Origin: Bufo bufo
Taxonomy: Eukaryota; Chordata; Amphibia; Anura; Bufonidae
Length of the DNA stretch: 64,000 nt
Direction of reading: 5' to 3'
Assembly: GCF_905171765.1 (NCBI RefSeq)
Contig: NC_053392.1
Coordinates: 36,154,956-36,218,955, forward strand
Below are positions 42,029-51,885 of the stretch, one piece after another (the stretch's first letter is position 1; the number at the start of each line of letters is the position of its first letter). The position numbers and the translations under genes were made by a program. The notes beneath the pieces were generated by a model. The model saw nothing but the letters and a program-made list of their open reading frames with translations. It was not told the DNA's origin and made no database searches.

Positions 42029-43589
42029 CAGGGAGTGCAGAATTATTAGGCAAATGAGTATTTTGACCACATCATCCTCTTTATGCATGTTGTCTTACTC
42101 CAAGCTGTATAGGCTCGAAAACATACTACCAATTAAGCATATTAGGTGATGTGCATCTCTGTAATGAGAAGGGGTGTGGTCTAATGACATCAACATTCTA
42201 TATTAGGTGTGCATAATTATTAGGCAACTTCCTTTCCTTTGGCAAAATGGGTCAAAAGAAGGACTTGACAGGCTCAGAAAAGTCAAAAATAGTGAGATAT
42301 CTTGCAGAGGGATGCAGCACTCTTAAAATTGCAAAGCTTCTGAAGCGTGATCATCGAACAATCAAGTGTTTCATTTAAAATAGTCAACAGGGTCGCAAGA
42401 AGCGTGTGGAAAAACCAAGGCGCAAAATAACTGCCCATGAACTGAGAAAAGTCAAGCGTGCAGCTGCCAAGATGCCACTTGCCACCAGTTTGGCCATATT
42501 TCAGAGCTGCAACATCACTGGAGTGCCCAAAAGCACAAGGTGTGCAATACTCAGAGACATGGCCAAGGTAAGAAAGGCTGAAAGACGACCACCACTGAAC
42601 AAGACACACAAGCTGAAACGTCAAGACTGGGCCAAGAAATATCTCAAGACTGATTTTTCTAAGGTTTTATGGACTGATGAAATGAGAGTGAGTCTTGATG
42701 GGCCAGATGGATGGGCCCGTGGCTGGATTGGTAAAGGGCAGAGAGCTCCAGTCCGACTCAGACGCCAGCAAGGTGGAGGTGGAGTACTGGTTTGGGCTGG
42801 TATCATCAAAGATGAGCTTGTGGGGCCTTTTCGGGTTGAGGATGGAGTCAAGCTCAACTCCCAGTCCTACTGCCAGTTTCTGGACGACACCTTCTTCAAG
42901 CAGTGGTACAGGAAGAAGTCTGCATCCTTCAAGAAAAACATGATTATCATGCAGGACAATGCTCCATCACACGCGTCCAAGTACTCCACAGCGTGGCTGG
43001 CAAGAAAGGGTATAAAAGAAGAAAATCTAATGACATGGCCTCCTTGTTCACCTGATCTGAACCCCATTGAGAACCTGTGGTCCATCATCAAATGTGAGAT
43101 TTACAAGGAGGGAAAACAGTACACCTCTCTGAACAGTGTCTGGGAGGCTGTGGTTGCTGCTGCACGCAATGTTGATGGTGAACAGATCAAAACACTGACA
43201 GAATCCATGGATGGCAGGCTTTTGAGTGTCCTTGCAAAGAAAGGTGGCTATATTGGTCACTGATTTGTTTTTGTTTTGTTTTTGAATGTCAGAAATGTAT
43301 ATTTGTGAATGTTGAGATGTTATATTGGTTTCACTGGTAAAAATAAATAATTGAAATGGGTATATATTTGTTTTTTTGTTAAGTTGCCTAATAATTATGC
43401 ACAGTAATAGTCACCTGCACACACAGATATCCCCCTAAAATAGCTAAAACTAAAAACAAACTAAAAACTACCAAAAATATTCAGCTTTGATATTAATGAG
43501 TTTTTTGGGTTCATTGAGAACATGGTTGTTGTTCAATAATAAAATTAATCCTCAAAAATACAACTTGCCTAATAATTCTCCACTCCCTG
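42029..43589 (+). mobile_element. Tc1-like element (Tc1-E), nearly intact
   Basis: Termini CAGGGAGTGCAGAATTATTA and its inverted form ending CACTCCCTG, flanked by TA (42027-42028, 43590-43591). 1561 bp, full length for the superfamily. It interrupts Tc1-D close to its far end and carries one transposase gene on the plus strand. Confidence 0.95.
42247..43263 (+). pseudogene. Tc1 transposase, complete but for one stop codon
   Basis: 339 codons from ATG 42247 (MGQKKDLTGSEKSKIVRYLA) to TGA after GGYIGH, in one frame, with a single TAA at codon 44 (42376-42378). An internal start at 42406 gives 285 residues. The paired HTH-like DNA-binding region (ILRDMAKVRKAERRPPLNKT) comes first. The DDE triad follows: Asp in VLWTDEMRVSLDG, Asp about 93 residues later in MIIMQDNAPSHAS, and Glu in SPDLNPIENLWSIIK. 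Length and spacing match active Tc1 transposases. It cuts and pastes DNA at TA sites in the nucleus. As written, translation from the first ATG would stop at residue 43. Confidence 0.9.
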
Positions 43590-43644
43590 TAGAGCCAAAA
43601 ATGTTAGAATTGTGTTGATGTCCCAATATTTATGAACCTGACTG

Positions 43645-43974
43645 TGAATAGTTAGATCGAGAAAATTCACCGAAACATTACTGACACTGCTAGTGAATTT
43701 CAAGTTCCAAGTATTCGTATTCAAGCTGGCTATTTACAACTCTAGCCCTTCCTTTTCTCCTTCCCATTACAAGATACACACATCGATGTAACATTTCCAG
43801 GTAAGTAACTTCCCTAGTACCTGCATTTCTCATATTATGGGGGTAATGTGCTCCTTTTCCGTGGCTGACATAAAAATATTCGCGAAAGGGATATAGAGAA
43901 AAGATCATTAATAAAAATGAGTTTGATTACTTCAAGTAATCAAACAAATTTTTATTAATGATCTTTTCTCTATA
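43645..43974 (-). pseudogene. PLE-1 reverse transcriptase piece beyond Tc1-D
   Basis: The minus strand continues the PLE-1 frame upstream of the Tc1 insertion: remains of ANIFM, EKEHITP-like sequence and the catalytic box, which reads CYIDVCIL instead of YIDDCIL. The second catalytic Asp is therefore Val, and a TAA follows. Frameshifts occur throughout. The piece ends in a hairpin at 43892-43974. Confidence 0.7.
43892..43974. repeat. Inverted repeat, about 40-bp arms
   Basis: TATAGAGAAAAGATCATTAA and its reverse complement, with near-perfect arms meeting near 43932. It duplicates in inverted form the PLE segment also seen at 53397-53437. Confidence 0.85.
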
Positions 43975-45000
43975 GAATCAATAGTGTAGATAGGCACAAC
44001 CAAATATCTGGGTTATTTGGAAACACAGTAGTTTATTACACATCTAATACAATATATAAAAATACAATATCGTTCGCCTATATGCGATATAAAAAGGGGA
44101 CATAGATTGGAATGTCACTCAATAAAATCACCATACAATAAAAAACTAAAATAAAAATGGACACATAAATAGATGACAATGCAATATAATACGTGGGTGA
44201 TGGATATAGATTAGATCTTGTTATTTATCCTTCCAGAGAAAAAGCAATGAGTTGATCATATACTGTGCGTCCTGACACTGACACGTTCAGTGTGTTCACC
44301 AAGAGTTTATAGGATAGGAATGATGTATGTATTGTCACTCATCCACTCTATATTTGCCCCAAATATCTGCAAAATGTTCTTTCAAAGTATCGGCATAGAA
44401 CAGGGCACTCACGGTTATTGCAACCAAACTGTGGATAGAGTTTCATGCTGTGTGGCGTCCCACCTGTGTTCAGCATGATCGTCGTTGCTTGCGCAGAAAA
44501 TCTCATGGGTTATCACGAGAATTGGAGTGTTCACCCTGTTGAACTTGCCGGCTTTCAATCCCGGGGTATAGAGATCCGTGGACAGCTGTTCCTTGTAGCT
44601 GATCAAGCTTGTGAGCAAAAGTTTTGTAGAAAGGATACTGTTTGTTGTTTCAATTGCACATATCTGTACTTTTCTTCAGAGAAACACTTGGGTACTTTAT
44701 AAATAATTAGTTCAAACCAAACGCATTTCGGAGTATATATAATTTCTTACTCCTTCTTCAGTGGTAACTCAACTATGAACAGACGTACCCTTATATACCT
44801 TATCTTTAATTAAGGTTGAAGTCATCTTAAATATATGGAACTGGATTGTTGTATCAAACAAAATGGAACACCGACTCTTCATTTGCTTCACATAGAATAC
44901 CATATGTTTAGGTGCATGCATAATCTTAAATTTCAATAGCATAATAGTCATCTAGAACATCTAAAATCATATTTGGGGACATTTTTGCCCAAAAAACGCA
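43975..45000 (-). repeat. PLE-2 terminal repeat, 3' copy
   Basis: High similarity to 51886-52907, with scattered substitutions and a few small indels. Contains the hammerhead-like core at 44726-44761. Confidence 0.85.
44726..44761 (-). ncRNA. Hammerhead-ribozyme-like core, PLE-2 3' repeat
   Basis: The minus strand reads CTGAAGA (fits CUGANGA), then a 5-bp stem GGAGT/ACTCC closing an AT-rich loop, then GAAAT. One extra A lies between CTGAAGA and the stem, as in PLE-1. The second repeat copy has GAAAC at the same place. Cleavage site and stem III not established. Confidence 0.45.
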
Positions 45001-45473
45001 TGTAACTTAACATTGCGGTTTTGATGCGTCTTCAATGCGTTTTTTGGTCCCACATGTGTTTTTTTTTTCTTTGTTTCCAGAAACACAATATATCTGATTA
45101 GTATTTTCTCATTGCTGCTTACAGGTATTTAGCAAAATGTGATTCTGTGGTTAAGTACATCCAGATCTGGAAGTAGACATGTTTATTGGTATAGTACCTA
45201 CTCCAAATTCAACTGTTATGTCTGATGCTATATATGCAAACATTGCAATTATAGTGCGTTTTCGTCTTGCTTGCGTTTTATATTGCCTTCTATCCAGAAT
45301 CTGTATGTAATAGATCTAACTTATCACAATACATCTATAGAGTCAGCCATCTTTCCAATAATGGACATAATGGAGGATTGTGTGGCTTATGAGGTGGTGC
45401 ACTCCCGGTAAGGAAGACCCCGGATTTATAAAATTCTCCGGGGTACCTCGCCACCGAGGGTGCATCACCCTAT
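45001..45473 (-). other. PLE-2 3' untranslated region
   Basis: Between the GIY-YIG stop and the terminal repeat. Includes several GCGTTTT/CGCAT-type short repeats and a CACCGAGG...CCGGGGTACC-like GC patch near 45420-45460. No ORF. Confidence 0.5.
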
Positions 45474-46100
45474 TCACAAGAAGCCGAACAATTCCATTTC
45501 AGCGTTTAGGCCCTGTGGTATAAGTGTTCTGAGTTCAAAAATTCGTTTAGATTCTAGACGTGACATACGACACACATGATTTCCCCTTCTCCAATGTAAA
45601 TTGACTTTTTCAGTAGCTGCATAGGTGAGTCCAGTGGGGTTTTGGTTATGATGTTCCTTAAAGTGTTTTGACAGTGCATGGTTTTCATACCCCTTTTTGA
45701 TGTTTGCAATGTGTTCCAAAATTCTCTTTTTCATAGATCTTTTAGTTCTTCCCACGTATTGCTTATTACAAGGGCACGTAATGATGTATATTACATTAGT
45801 AGAGCTGCATGTCAGACAATCTCTGATTTTGTGAATATATGCATTGCTGGTTGAGATGATTTCTGTGTTTTTTTTTTAGGAAACATAGTGGTTGAACAGT
45901 TGCTACAAACCCCACATCGATAAAAGCCCTTTAATCCTATCCACTCTTGGACTGAGGGCCCAGCTTTTCGTTTGGTTTAGTATAGATGGTGCCAACTTTA
46001 TGCCCATATTTGGGGCCTTAGTGAATTTACTGGCACCAAATGTCCTATCCATTTGTCTCTTTGTATAAAATGCCAGTGTTTCTTTAAGATATGTTGAATT
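45474..46100 (-). pseudogene. PLE-2 GIY-YIG endonuclease domain, frameshifted linker
   Basis: The linker carries a Cys cluster (RCGVCSNC) in a region with frame changes. Then the domain proper appears: VIYIITCPCNKQYVGRTKRS (the GIY-YIG pair appears as I-Y-I...Y-V-G), then the conserved Arg and His (RILEHIANIKKGYENHALSK), HWRRGNHVCRMSRLESKRIF, and the C-terminal MELFGFL at 45474. This domain nicks target DNA for target-primed reverse transcription. The last 93 codons are one open frame (ATG 45755). Confidence 0.8.
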
Positions 46101-46108
46101 TTCTTATA

Positions 46109-47800
46109 TTAGGGGTTAAATGGTATAATCAATCTACAGTCCATCTCTCTTTGGATTTCCATTTTTTTATCTTTTTGTTTGAAAAAAATGCTTCTATCCA
46201 TCTTTTGGACTTTACTCAATGCTGTATCAACTACTATTTGTGGATATTCTTTTTGAGTTAATTGTTCCTTCAGTTTGCTAGCCTCTTCCTCAAATTGATT
46301 AATTTTGGTGCAGTTTCTCTTTAATCTGCTGAACTGTCCCAATGGTACATTTATCAGCCATCTTGGTAAATGACAGCTGGTGTATCTAATGTAGCTGTTT
46401 TTAGAGACAGGTTTATGGAAAGTGTTGCATACTAGGCTATCATTTTCTACTGTGATTTGTAGGTCTAAATATTCTATACTTGTCTTAGATAAGGTTGATG
46501 TAAATCTTAGATTCAATTTATTGAGATTTATCTCTTCCAAAAACATATCTAGAGTTGGTCTATCTTTTTTCCAGATAAATACAATGTCATCTATATAACG
46601 GTGCCAGAGCACCAGGTCTGACCCCAGCCTTGGCACAATCGGTTGTCTCTCCCAATCTGCCATAAACAGATTGGCATAGCTGGGGGCAAACCTGGTGCCC
46701 ATGGAAGTCCCCTGCACGTGCAAGTAAAAATCTCCTTCAAAATAAAAATAACTATGTGTCAGTATGAAACTGACACTGTCTTCTAGGAAGTCAATCTGTT
46801 TTTCAGGGATATTGCCGTCACTTAATAGTTGTGTTTTCATAGCTGCTATACCTTGTTGATGGTTGATAATTGTGTACAAAGACTGTACATGAAGAGTACC
46901 AATGGTCCAGCTAGAGTCATATTTGACATTTTCCAATAAACTAATGATCTGAGTTGTGTCCCTGATATAGGAATTAGCTTTTTGCACTATTGGTTGTAAT
47001 AATCTGTCTACATAGACAGATTGGTAGTGAGGGATCCTATACCTGACACTATAGGGCGGCCAGGGGGGGTTAATTGGGTCTTTGTGTAGTGTCAGATTAG
47101 AATAAAACACAGGGAGTCTTTGTTCTGTTGTAGTTATGAATTTGTATTCTTGTTCCGTTAATATTCCCTGTGTTAGTCCTTTATCACACAATGTAATTAG
47201 TTCTTGTTGGTATTTAAGTGTGGGGTCACATTTAAGTTTAAAATAGGTCGTTTGATCTTCCAGTTGCTTTAGGCATTCTTGGTTGTAGTTCAAAAGATCT
47301 TCTACTACTATAGCTCCGCCTTTGTCTGCCGGGCGGATAACTATCTGTTCTTGTTCCTGTAGTTGTTTAATCGCCTGTATTTGGGCCTTATTTAAGTTAT
47401 TTCTTCTGGGATTCCCCTCTTTTAGTTGTCGTATATCGTGTTCGACACACTTCCTAAATGTTATTAATTCTTGACTCAATTCCTGTCTGGGATATTTGGT
47501 AGATTTTACCCTTAATTCCGTGTGTTGATAATTACCTGGTGCTTTAATTGATTCTTGTGTAGTGATAGGATTTTTCATGAAATGTTTTTTTAAACAAAGT
47601 TTCCTAAGGAACTTTTCAATACCAACATAAGTATCAAATTTATTTAACTTGTTGGTTGGTGCATATTTTAAACCTTTATTTAGTAAAGTGGTTTGAGCGT
47701 GAGTTAAAGTGGTTTTACTGAGATTAACTACTATATCTTGATCGATTATTGGTGTCTGTGGTAATTTATTCTTGGTTCTACCTCCTCTACGTATTTTCTT
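46109..47800 (-). CDS. PLE-2 reverse transcriptase, long open frame
   Basis: 489 codons from ATG 47578, and the same frame is open further upstream to about 47800, overlapping the preceding ORF. In order it shows LRKLCLKKHF (upstream), VIRPADKGGAIVVED (the PLE RT motif 1 region), the palm with GTSMGTRFAPSYANLFMADW, the catalytic box YIDDIVFIWKKD with both Asp residues intact, FHKPVSKNSYIRYTSCHLPR, and the thumb (WLINVPLGQFSRLKRNC). RTs of this kind copy the element RNA from a nick made by the GIY-YIG domain. In PLEs RT and endonuclease form one polyprotein; here a stop at 46109 and frameshifts separate them. This is the best preserved RT in the window. Confidence 0.85.
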   Translation of the reverse strand, partial: KKIRRGGRTKNKLPQTPIIDQDIVVNLSKTTLTHAQTTLLNKGLKYAPTNKLNKFDTYVGIEKFLRKLCLKKHFMKNPITTQESIKAPGNYQHTELRVKSTKYPRQELSQELITFRKCVEHDIRQLKEGNPRRNNLNKAQIQAIKQLQEQEQIVIRPADKGGAIVVEDLLNYNQECLKQLEDQTTYFKLKCDPTLKYQQELITLCDKGLTQGILTEQEYKFITTTEQRLPVFYSNLTLHKDPINPPWPPYSVRYRIPHYQSVYVDRLLQPIVQKANSYIRDTTQIISLLENVKYDSSWTIGTLHVQSLYTIINHQQGIAAMKTQLLSDGNIPEKQIDFLEDSVSFILTHSYFYFEGDFYLHVQGTSMGTRFAPSYANLFMADWERQPIVPRLGSDLVLWHRYIDDIVFIWKKDRPTLDMFLEEINLNKLNLRFTSTLSKTSIEYLDLQITVENDSLVCNTFHKPVSKNSYIRYTSCHLPRWLINVPLGQFSRLKRNCTKINQFEEEASKLKEQLTQKEYPQIVVDTALSKVQKMDRSIFFKQKDKKMEIQREMDCRLIIPFNP

Positions 47801-48591
47801 CTGTTTTGGTCTTGTGTGTGTGACCTGTGTTGTTCCCTCTGTGGTGAATAATGCCTTGGTCCTGGTGTATGTGCTATCCGGTTGTATGAGTCGTATCTCT
47901 GTCTCTGTGTTTGATTGTAATGTCTGTATCTGAGATTGTATTGGTGTCGGTTGGGCGTAGTTGCCCTCTGTGTACGTGTTGGTGACTGCTGTGTTTTTTG
48001 TCGATTTCTCGGTTTGTGGTGGGGTGGTGTTTGGTCTAAAAAAGACTCCTCTGATAATATTTTGAACCGATTTTTTACTGGTATTGGAGGATTTTGTGTT
48101 TTAGTGTTCGTGTTATTTTTTCGATCATTAGTTGGATCTGTATTTCCCTGACTGGGTTTTGTATTGGAATTGCTTGTATTCCTCAATTTCTTATTTTTTT
48201 TAGAAACAATTTCTTGTTTCGTTTTATCTAGACTATTGCAAAGTCTTTGTTGCCACATAATAAATTGATCATTTTTGGGGAATTTGTCAATTGTGGTTTT
48301 AATTTGTTCAATTCTATTGGTGACTTGTTCCAATATTTGTAGTCTTCTATTGATCACCAATTGAATTAAACCTAATGACTGTTCCTTTAAGAAATTATCC
48401 CATTGTGCATTAAATTCTACACTACACAGATCTTGTGCAGGTGTTTTAGTTAGACATAAGTCCTTGGGTATTTGTCTTTGTGTTATATATTGTTGCAATG
48501 ATTTAACTTCCCATCTTTGTAAATATATTGGAAATAGCTCACTAGTCCCACAACCATAAGAGGTGCACAATCTGATGAATTCACCCTTCAA
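47746..48591 (-). CDS. PLE-2 N-terminal region
   Basis: 281 codons from ATG 48591. The first half is probably helical (NRRLQILEQVTNRIEQIKTT); the second half is a basic, Asn/Gln/Arg-rich, probably disordered stretch (RHYNQTQRQRYDSYN). It ends at 47746 while the RT frame is already open in the next frame, so a single frameshift likely split one ORF. Upstream the frame is interrupted by PLE-3; a related start region lies at 51600-51745. Confidence 0.65.
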   Translation of the reverse strand: MKGEFIRLCTSYGCGTSELFPIYLQRWEVKSLQQYITQRQIPKDLCLTKTPAQDLCSVEFNAQWDNFLKEQSLGLIQLVINRRLQILEQVTNRIEQIKTTIDKFPKNDQFIMWQQRLCNSLDKTKQEIVSKKNKKLRNTSNSNTKPSQGNTDPTNDRKNNTNTKTQNPPIPVKNRFKILSEESFLDQTPPHHKPRNRQKTQQSPTRTQRATTPNRHQYNLRYRHYNQTQRQRYDSYNRIAHTPGPRHYSPQREQHRSHTQDQNRRKYVEEVEPRINYHRHQ

Positions 48592-48692
48592 ATTGTATAA
48601 CTGTCAATGTAGGATTGGCACACTCAAAACATGCGGAGCCCCACGGAGTTGAAACAATTTATTATAACTACGTTTGATAAAATATGATAAAA

Positions 48693-49330
48693 TACAATAA
48701 AATACATAAAATAAATTAAACAATGGTAGCAGTTTTGTAATATTCGAATCAACTTATTGCAGACAAAGTATCCTGGATGTTCTCAATAGTGGATGGGTCT
48801 GCAATGACACACAATAGATGCTTAACTGCAGATCCTAACAACAGGGTGTTGTCTTGCAAATAAAACGCACTCTAGGTCACTACAGTCCATATGTATACAA
48901 GTCACAAAATATTCAGAAGGACTGTTTGAATTCCAGGAGGTTGCATCAAACTCCGGTTATATTCATATGCAAGAAAAACGCACTGAGAGACTCTACATGC
49001 AGAAAAGCGCATACAGTGATTTCCTATGCAGGCACTATATTCCTATCTCTGTATATCTACAGTTTCTGCAATCCATGCATTCCAAGGTTGTTATAGGAGT
49101 TTTTCATAAGAATTTTCTGCATGCATTTATATTTGTATTTTTCTCAAGAACTCTATTTAAGAGGATCCTCAAAGAAGTTATTCCACACAAAGTCCCGATT
49201 GCAATATTCACATATGAACGCTATATTGTTGTTTCATTATAAATGTAAGTTTGTAACGATAACCCACATTTGTGGGCTTACCTGGCCTTTTTATTCAGCT
49301 GTTTTTTTCTGGGTAATTGTCGCTTCCGAC
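48693..49330 (+). other. PLE-3 5' region without coding sequence
   Basis: AT-rich, several ATGCA and GCAGAAA motifs. I see no RT sequence before about 49390, so the RT N-terminal half has been lost or replaced. Confidence 0.5.
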
Positions 49331-50420
49331 TTTAGGCCGGCGTCCCGGTCTTTGCTGTGTCAGCGGCTTAGTATTCCCCAGTGATGACTTTCAGCTGGTT
49401 GCAGGCAGGTTAATATATCACCATAATTATTTTTTCTTCAACGATGAATATTATTTACAGTTGAGGGGCACCGCCATGGGTACCAGGTTCGCCCCCAGCT
49501 ACGCTAATTTATTTTTGGCCCAGTGGGAACATCAGTTTATAGACCCCAAGCTTGGGGGCGACCTGGTCCTATGGCGGCGCTACATCGACGATGTCGTTTT
49601 CATTTGGAGAAATGGTGAGGATGGACTACAACAGTTTATGCAAGACTTAAATAAGAATATATACAACTTACGTTTTACGGCAGGCATGAACAAAGAAAAG
49701 GTAGACTTCCTAGATATACAAATAACAAAAAAAGACAATAAATACCTGTGTAACACTTATCACAAACCAACATCCAAAAATGGGTTTATTCTTTTCTCTA
49801 GCTGCCATTTGCCAAGATGGCTCACAAATGTCCCCCTCGGGCAGTTCCGCCGCATTAGACGTAACTGTACTGAAAATAAAATTTTTGAGGAAGAAGCCAT
49901 AACAATGAATTTGCAGTTTAGAGAAAGGAATTACCCGGCTAAAATACTTGAAGAAGCTTTGGGAAAGGTAAGACAGCTGAACAGAGAGTCCTTCTTTGAG
50001 ACCAAATCCCCACAGAACTTTGATAAAAGTTCTGAGTTCAGAATAATCCTGCCTTACAATGCTCAATCGAAACAAATTTCACAACTGATTAAACAACATT
50101 GGCACCATGTGCTATATGATAAAATAATTGGCCCTATTTTACCAGCTCAACCACTCATTACATATACTAAAGCTCCTAACTTGGGTATACAAATAGCCCC
50201 CTCAATAAAGGACAAAAAGAAGAAAACAAACACATCAGGCTGGCTGAATGCTAAAGGTTTCTTTAGATGTGGAACATGCATAGGATGTAGGAAAACTAAA
50301 TTTTCCCAAAAAAATGACAGAAATTTCCTCAACCCAAAATGCCTTCTCGATGACAGTGAAACAACCTCTGACATGCAATTCCTCCAGTGTGGTCTACCTA
50401 ATCCAGTGCCCTTGTCCTAA
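49317..50420 (+). pseudogene. PLE-3 reverse transcriptase, N-terminally truncated
   Basis: 367 codons. PLE homology starts about residue 25 (FQLVAGRLIYHHNYFFFNDE). GTAMGTRFAPSYANLFLAQW and the catalytic YIDDVVFIWRNG with both Asp are present, then the thumb (PRWLTNVPLGQFRRIRRNCT) and the linker Cys cluster CGTCIGCRKTK. The fingers and the KPADKGG region are missing. A frame change near 50390 leads into the GIY-YIG domain in the overlapping ORF. Confidence 0.85.
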
Positions 50421-50709
50421 ACAGTATATTGGCCGTACTAAAAGACAGCTGAAAGTGAGAGTATCGGAACATCTCAACAATATCACAAAAGGATGCGAAA
50501 ATAATCCACTATCTAAACATTTCAAAGAGACACATAACAAAAGCTGTACAGGCCTGACATTTATGGCGCTGGAGAAGATAGACACACACTGGAGGGGGGG
50601 CAATCACATAGAGAAAATGTCGAGAGCGGAATCGAGACGTATATACGACTTTGGGAGCATGATGCCAAGGGGACTAAACTCAGAGCTTGAAATATTTGGC
50701 TTTTTATAA
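50314..50709 (+). pseudogene. PLE-3 GIY-YIG endonuclease domain
   Basis: 131 codons in the next frame. VVYLIQCPCPKQYIGRTKRQ carries the V-Y-L...Y-I-G pair, then KVRVSEHLNNITKGCENNPL, HWRGGNHIEKMSRAESRRIY and the same C-terminal ending as PLE-2 (LEIFGFL). The domain itself looks complete; its separation from the RT frame makes the polyprotein non-functional. Confidence 0.85.
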
Positions 50710-50929
50710 GACGGAGGGTCGCCCGCCCGTGAGTCCACAGAGAGTCGCATGTTTGGCTGTTTATCAGCACTGTGACTCTCTCTGGGCCACGGGCGTGCGC
50801 CCCCTAACTCTTCCCTGAACGTGTCGGATGTATCGCCATCCGACCCAATTTGAGGTCATTTTTAAGCTGCTAAAATTGCCCTACAATTTTAAATATCAAT
50901 GTTATTTTAATGCAACATGGGGTATAGTA

Positions 50930-51240
50930 CATTTCGAAGTAAAAACACAACAAATTTTTAAAAAACGCAACAAATGGTTCAAAAAATGCAACAAATGGTG
51001 AAAAAACGCAATCTTAAAAAAACGCACAATAACCGCAACCAAAAACTGCATGTATGAAAAGCAACAATATCGTATGACTTATGAACTTTGAACTATCTAT
51101 GAATGTTATTCTGAGAAAATATGGTTTACAGCAGATTCAGGAGTAAGGAATGTAAACAAATATAAAAAAAAAAAAAAAAAAAAACGCATGAAAAAAACCG
51201 CATGCAAAACCGCATGCAAAAACGCATGCATAAAAATATT
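50930..51240 (+). repeat. A-rich short tandem repeats in the PLE-3 3' UTR
   Basis: Repeats of AAAAACGCAAC/AAATGG (50940-51010), a run of 24 or so A at about 51161-51184, and AAACGCATGC units (51180-51235). Non-coding. Confidence 0.75.
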
Positions 51241-51583
51241 TTGAAAATTAAGAAAATCATATCATTTATCAATCCTTGAATGATCATGGATGAATAAGAT
51301 TGAAAAAGATTGAAAAAAAAAAAAAAAAGAAATATGGTAGGGGAAGACCTATATTGGGACAATCCATACTCCTTCTTTTCCAGAATACCATTTTCCCATG
51401 ATCCCTTTCTTTTCCCATGATCCTTTTCCACACAAGACCGTGAGGGATATAAAAACCCACCATTCACTCATAGGGGTGATGCCACTGATTTATCATATTT
51501 TATCAAACGTAGTTATAATAAATTGTTTCAACTCCGTGGGGCTCCGCATGTTTTGAGTGTGCCAATCCTACATTGACAACTTC

Positions 51584-51885
51584 CCATCTTTGCCTTAACT
51601 GTTTTAATAGTCAACTCTCTGTCTCCCTAAATATTTCTGTCATTGATTCCTCCTGATTTGCACTTTCCTCGCCCATAGTGTCAAATGTGAATGTTTCAAT
51701 AGTCAATCGCTTGTTTTCCGCATGACTCCAGATAGCCATCATCACTTAAACGTGAGCTCTACCCAAAAGCGGGGGATTGAAAAGTAAAAAAGGAATATAT
51801 GTAAATTTGGGTGGCTCCACGAGTATGTGAGATAGATGGGTGCTACTATCAAAATGATACCCCCTATCATCAAAAGTAAATAGAA
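51584..51885 (-). pseudogene. PLE-2 5' coding start
   Basis: The minus strand opens near 51740 (MAIWSHAENKRLTIETFTFD) and runs to QRWEV next to PLE-3. It contains a stop. It is the probable N-terminus of the PLE-2 protein. Confidence 0.45.

Larger units (their letters stand above)
39994..43644 (-). mobile_element. Tc1-like element (Tc1-D), holding a solo LTR and another Tc1
   Basis: Starts CAGTCAGATCC after TA (39992-39993) and ends ...AACCTGACTG at 43644. It lies in the PLE-1 coding region. It is interrupted by the solo Gypsy LTR at 40352-40808 and by Tc1-E at 42029-43589. The termini are inverted repeats of each other (ATAAATATTGGGACATCGAC and its counterpart near 43610). Confidence 0.85.
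48603..51583 (+). mobile_element. Penelope-like element (PLE-3) with inverted terminal repeats
   Basis: About 90-bp inverted ends (48603-48692 and 51492-51583), both carrying CACGGAGTTGAAACAATTTA and CACACTCAAAACATGCGG, enclose a plus-strand 5'-truncated PLE with RT and GIY-YIG domains. It interrupts PLE-2. TTCCCATCTTTG occurs just outside the right end (51586) and again at 48509, about 90 bp from the left end, so a simple target duplication is not proven. Confidence 0.75.
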
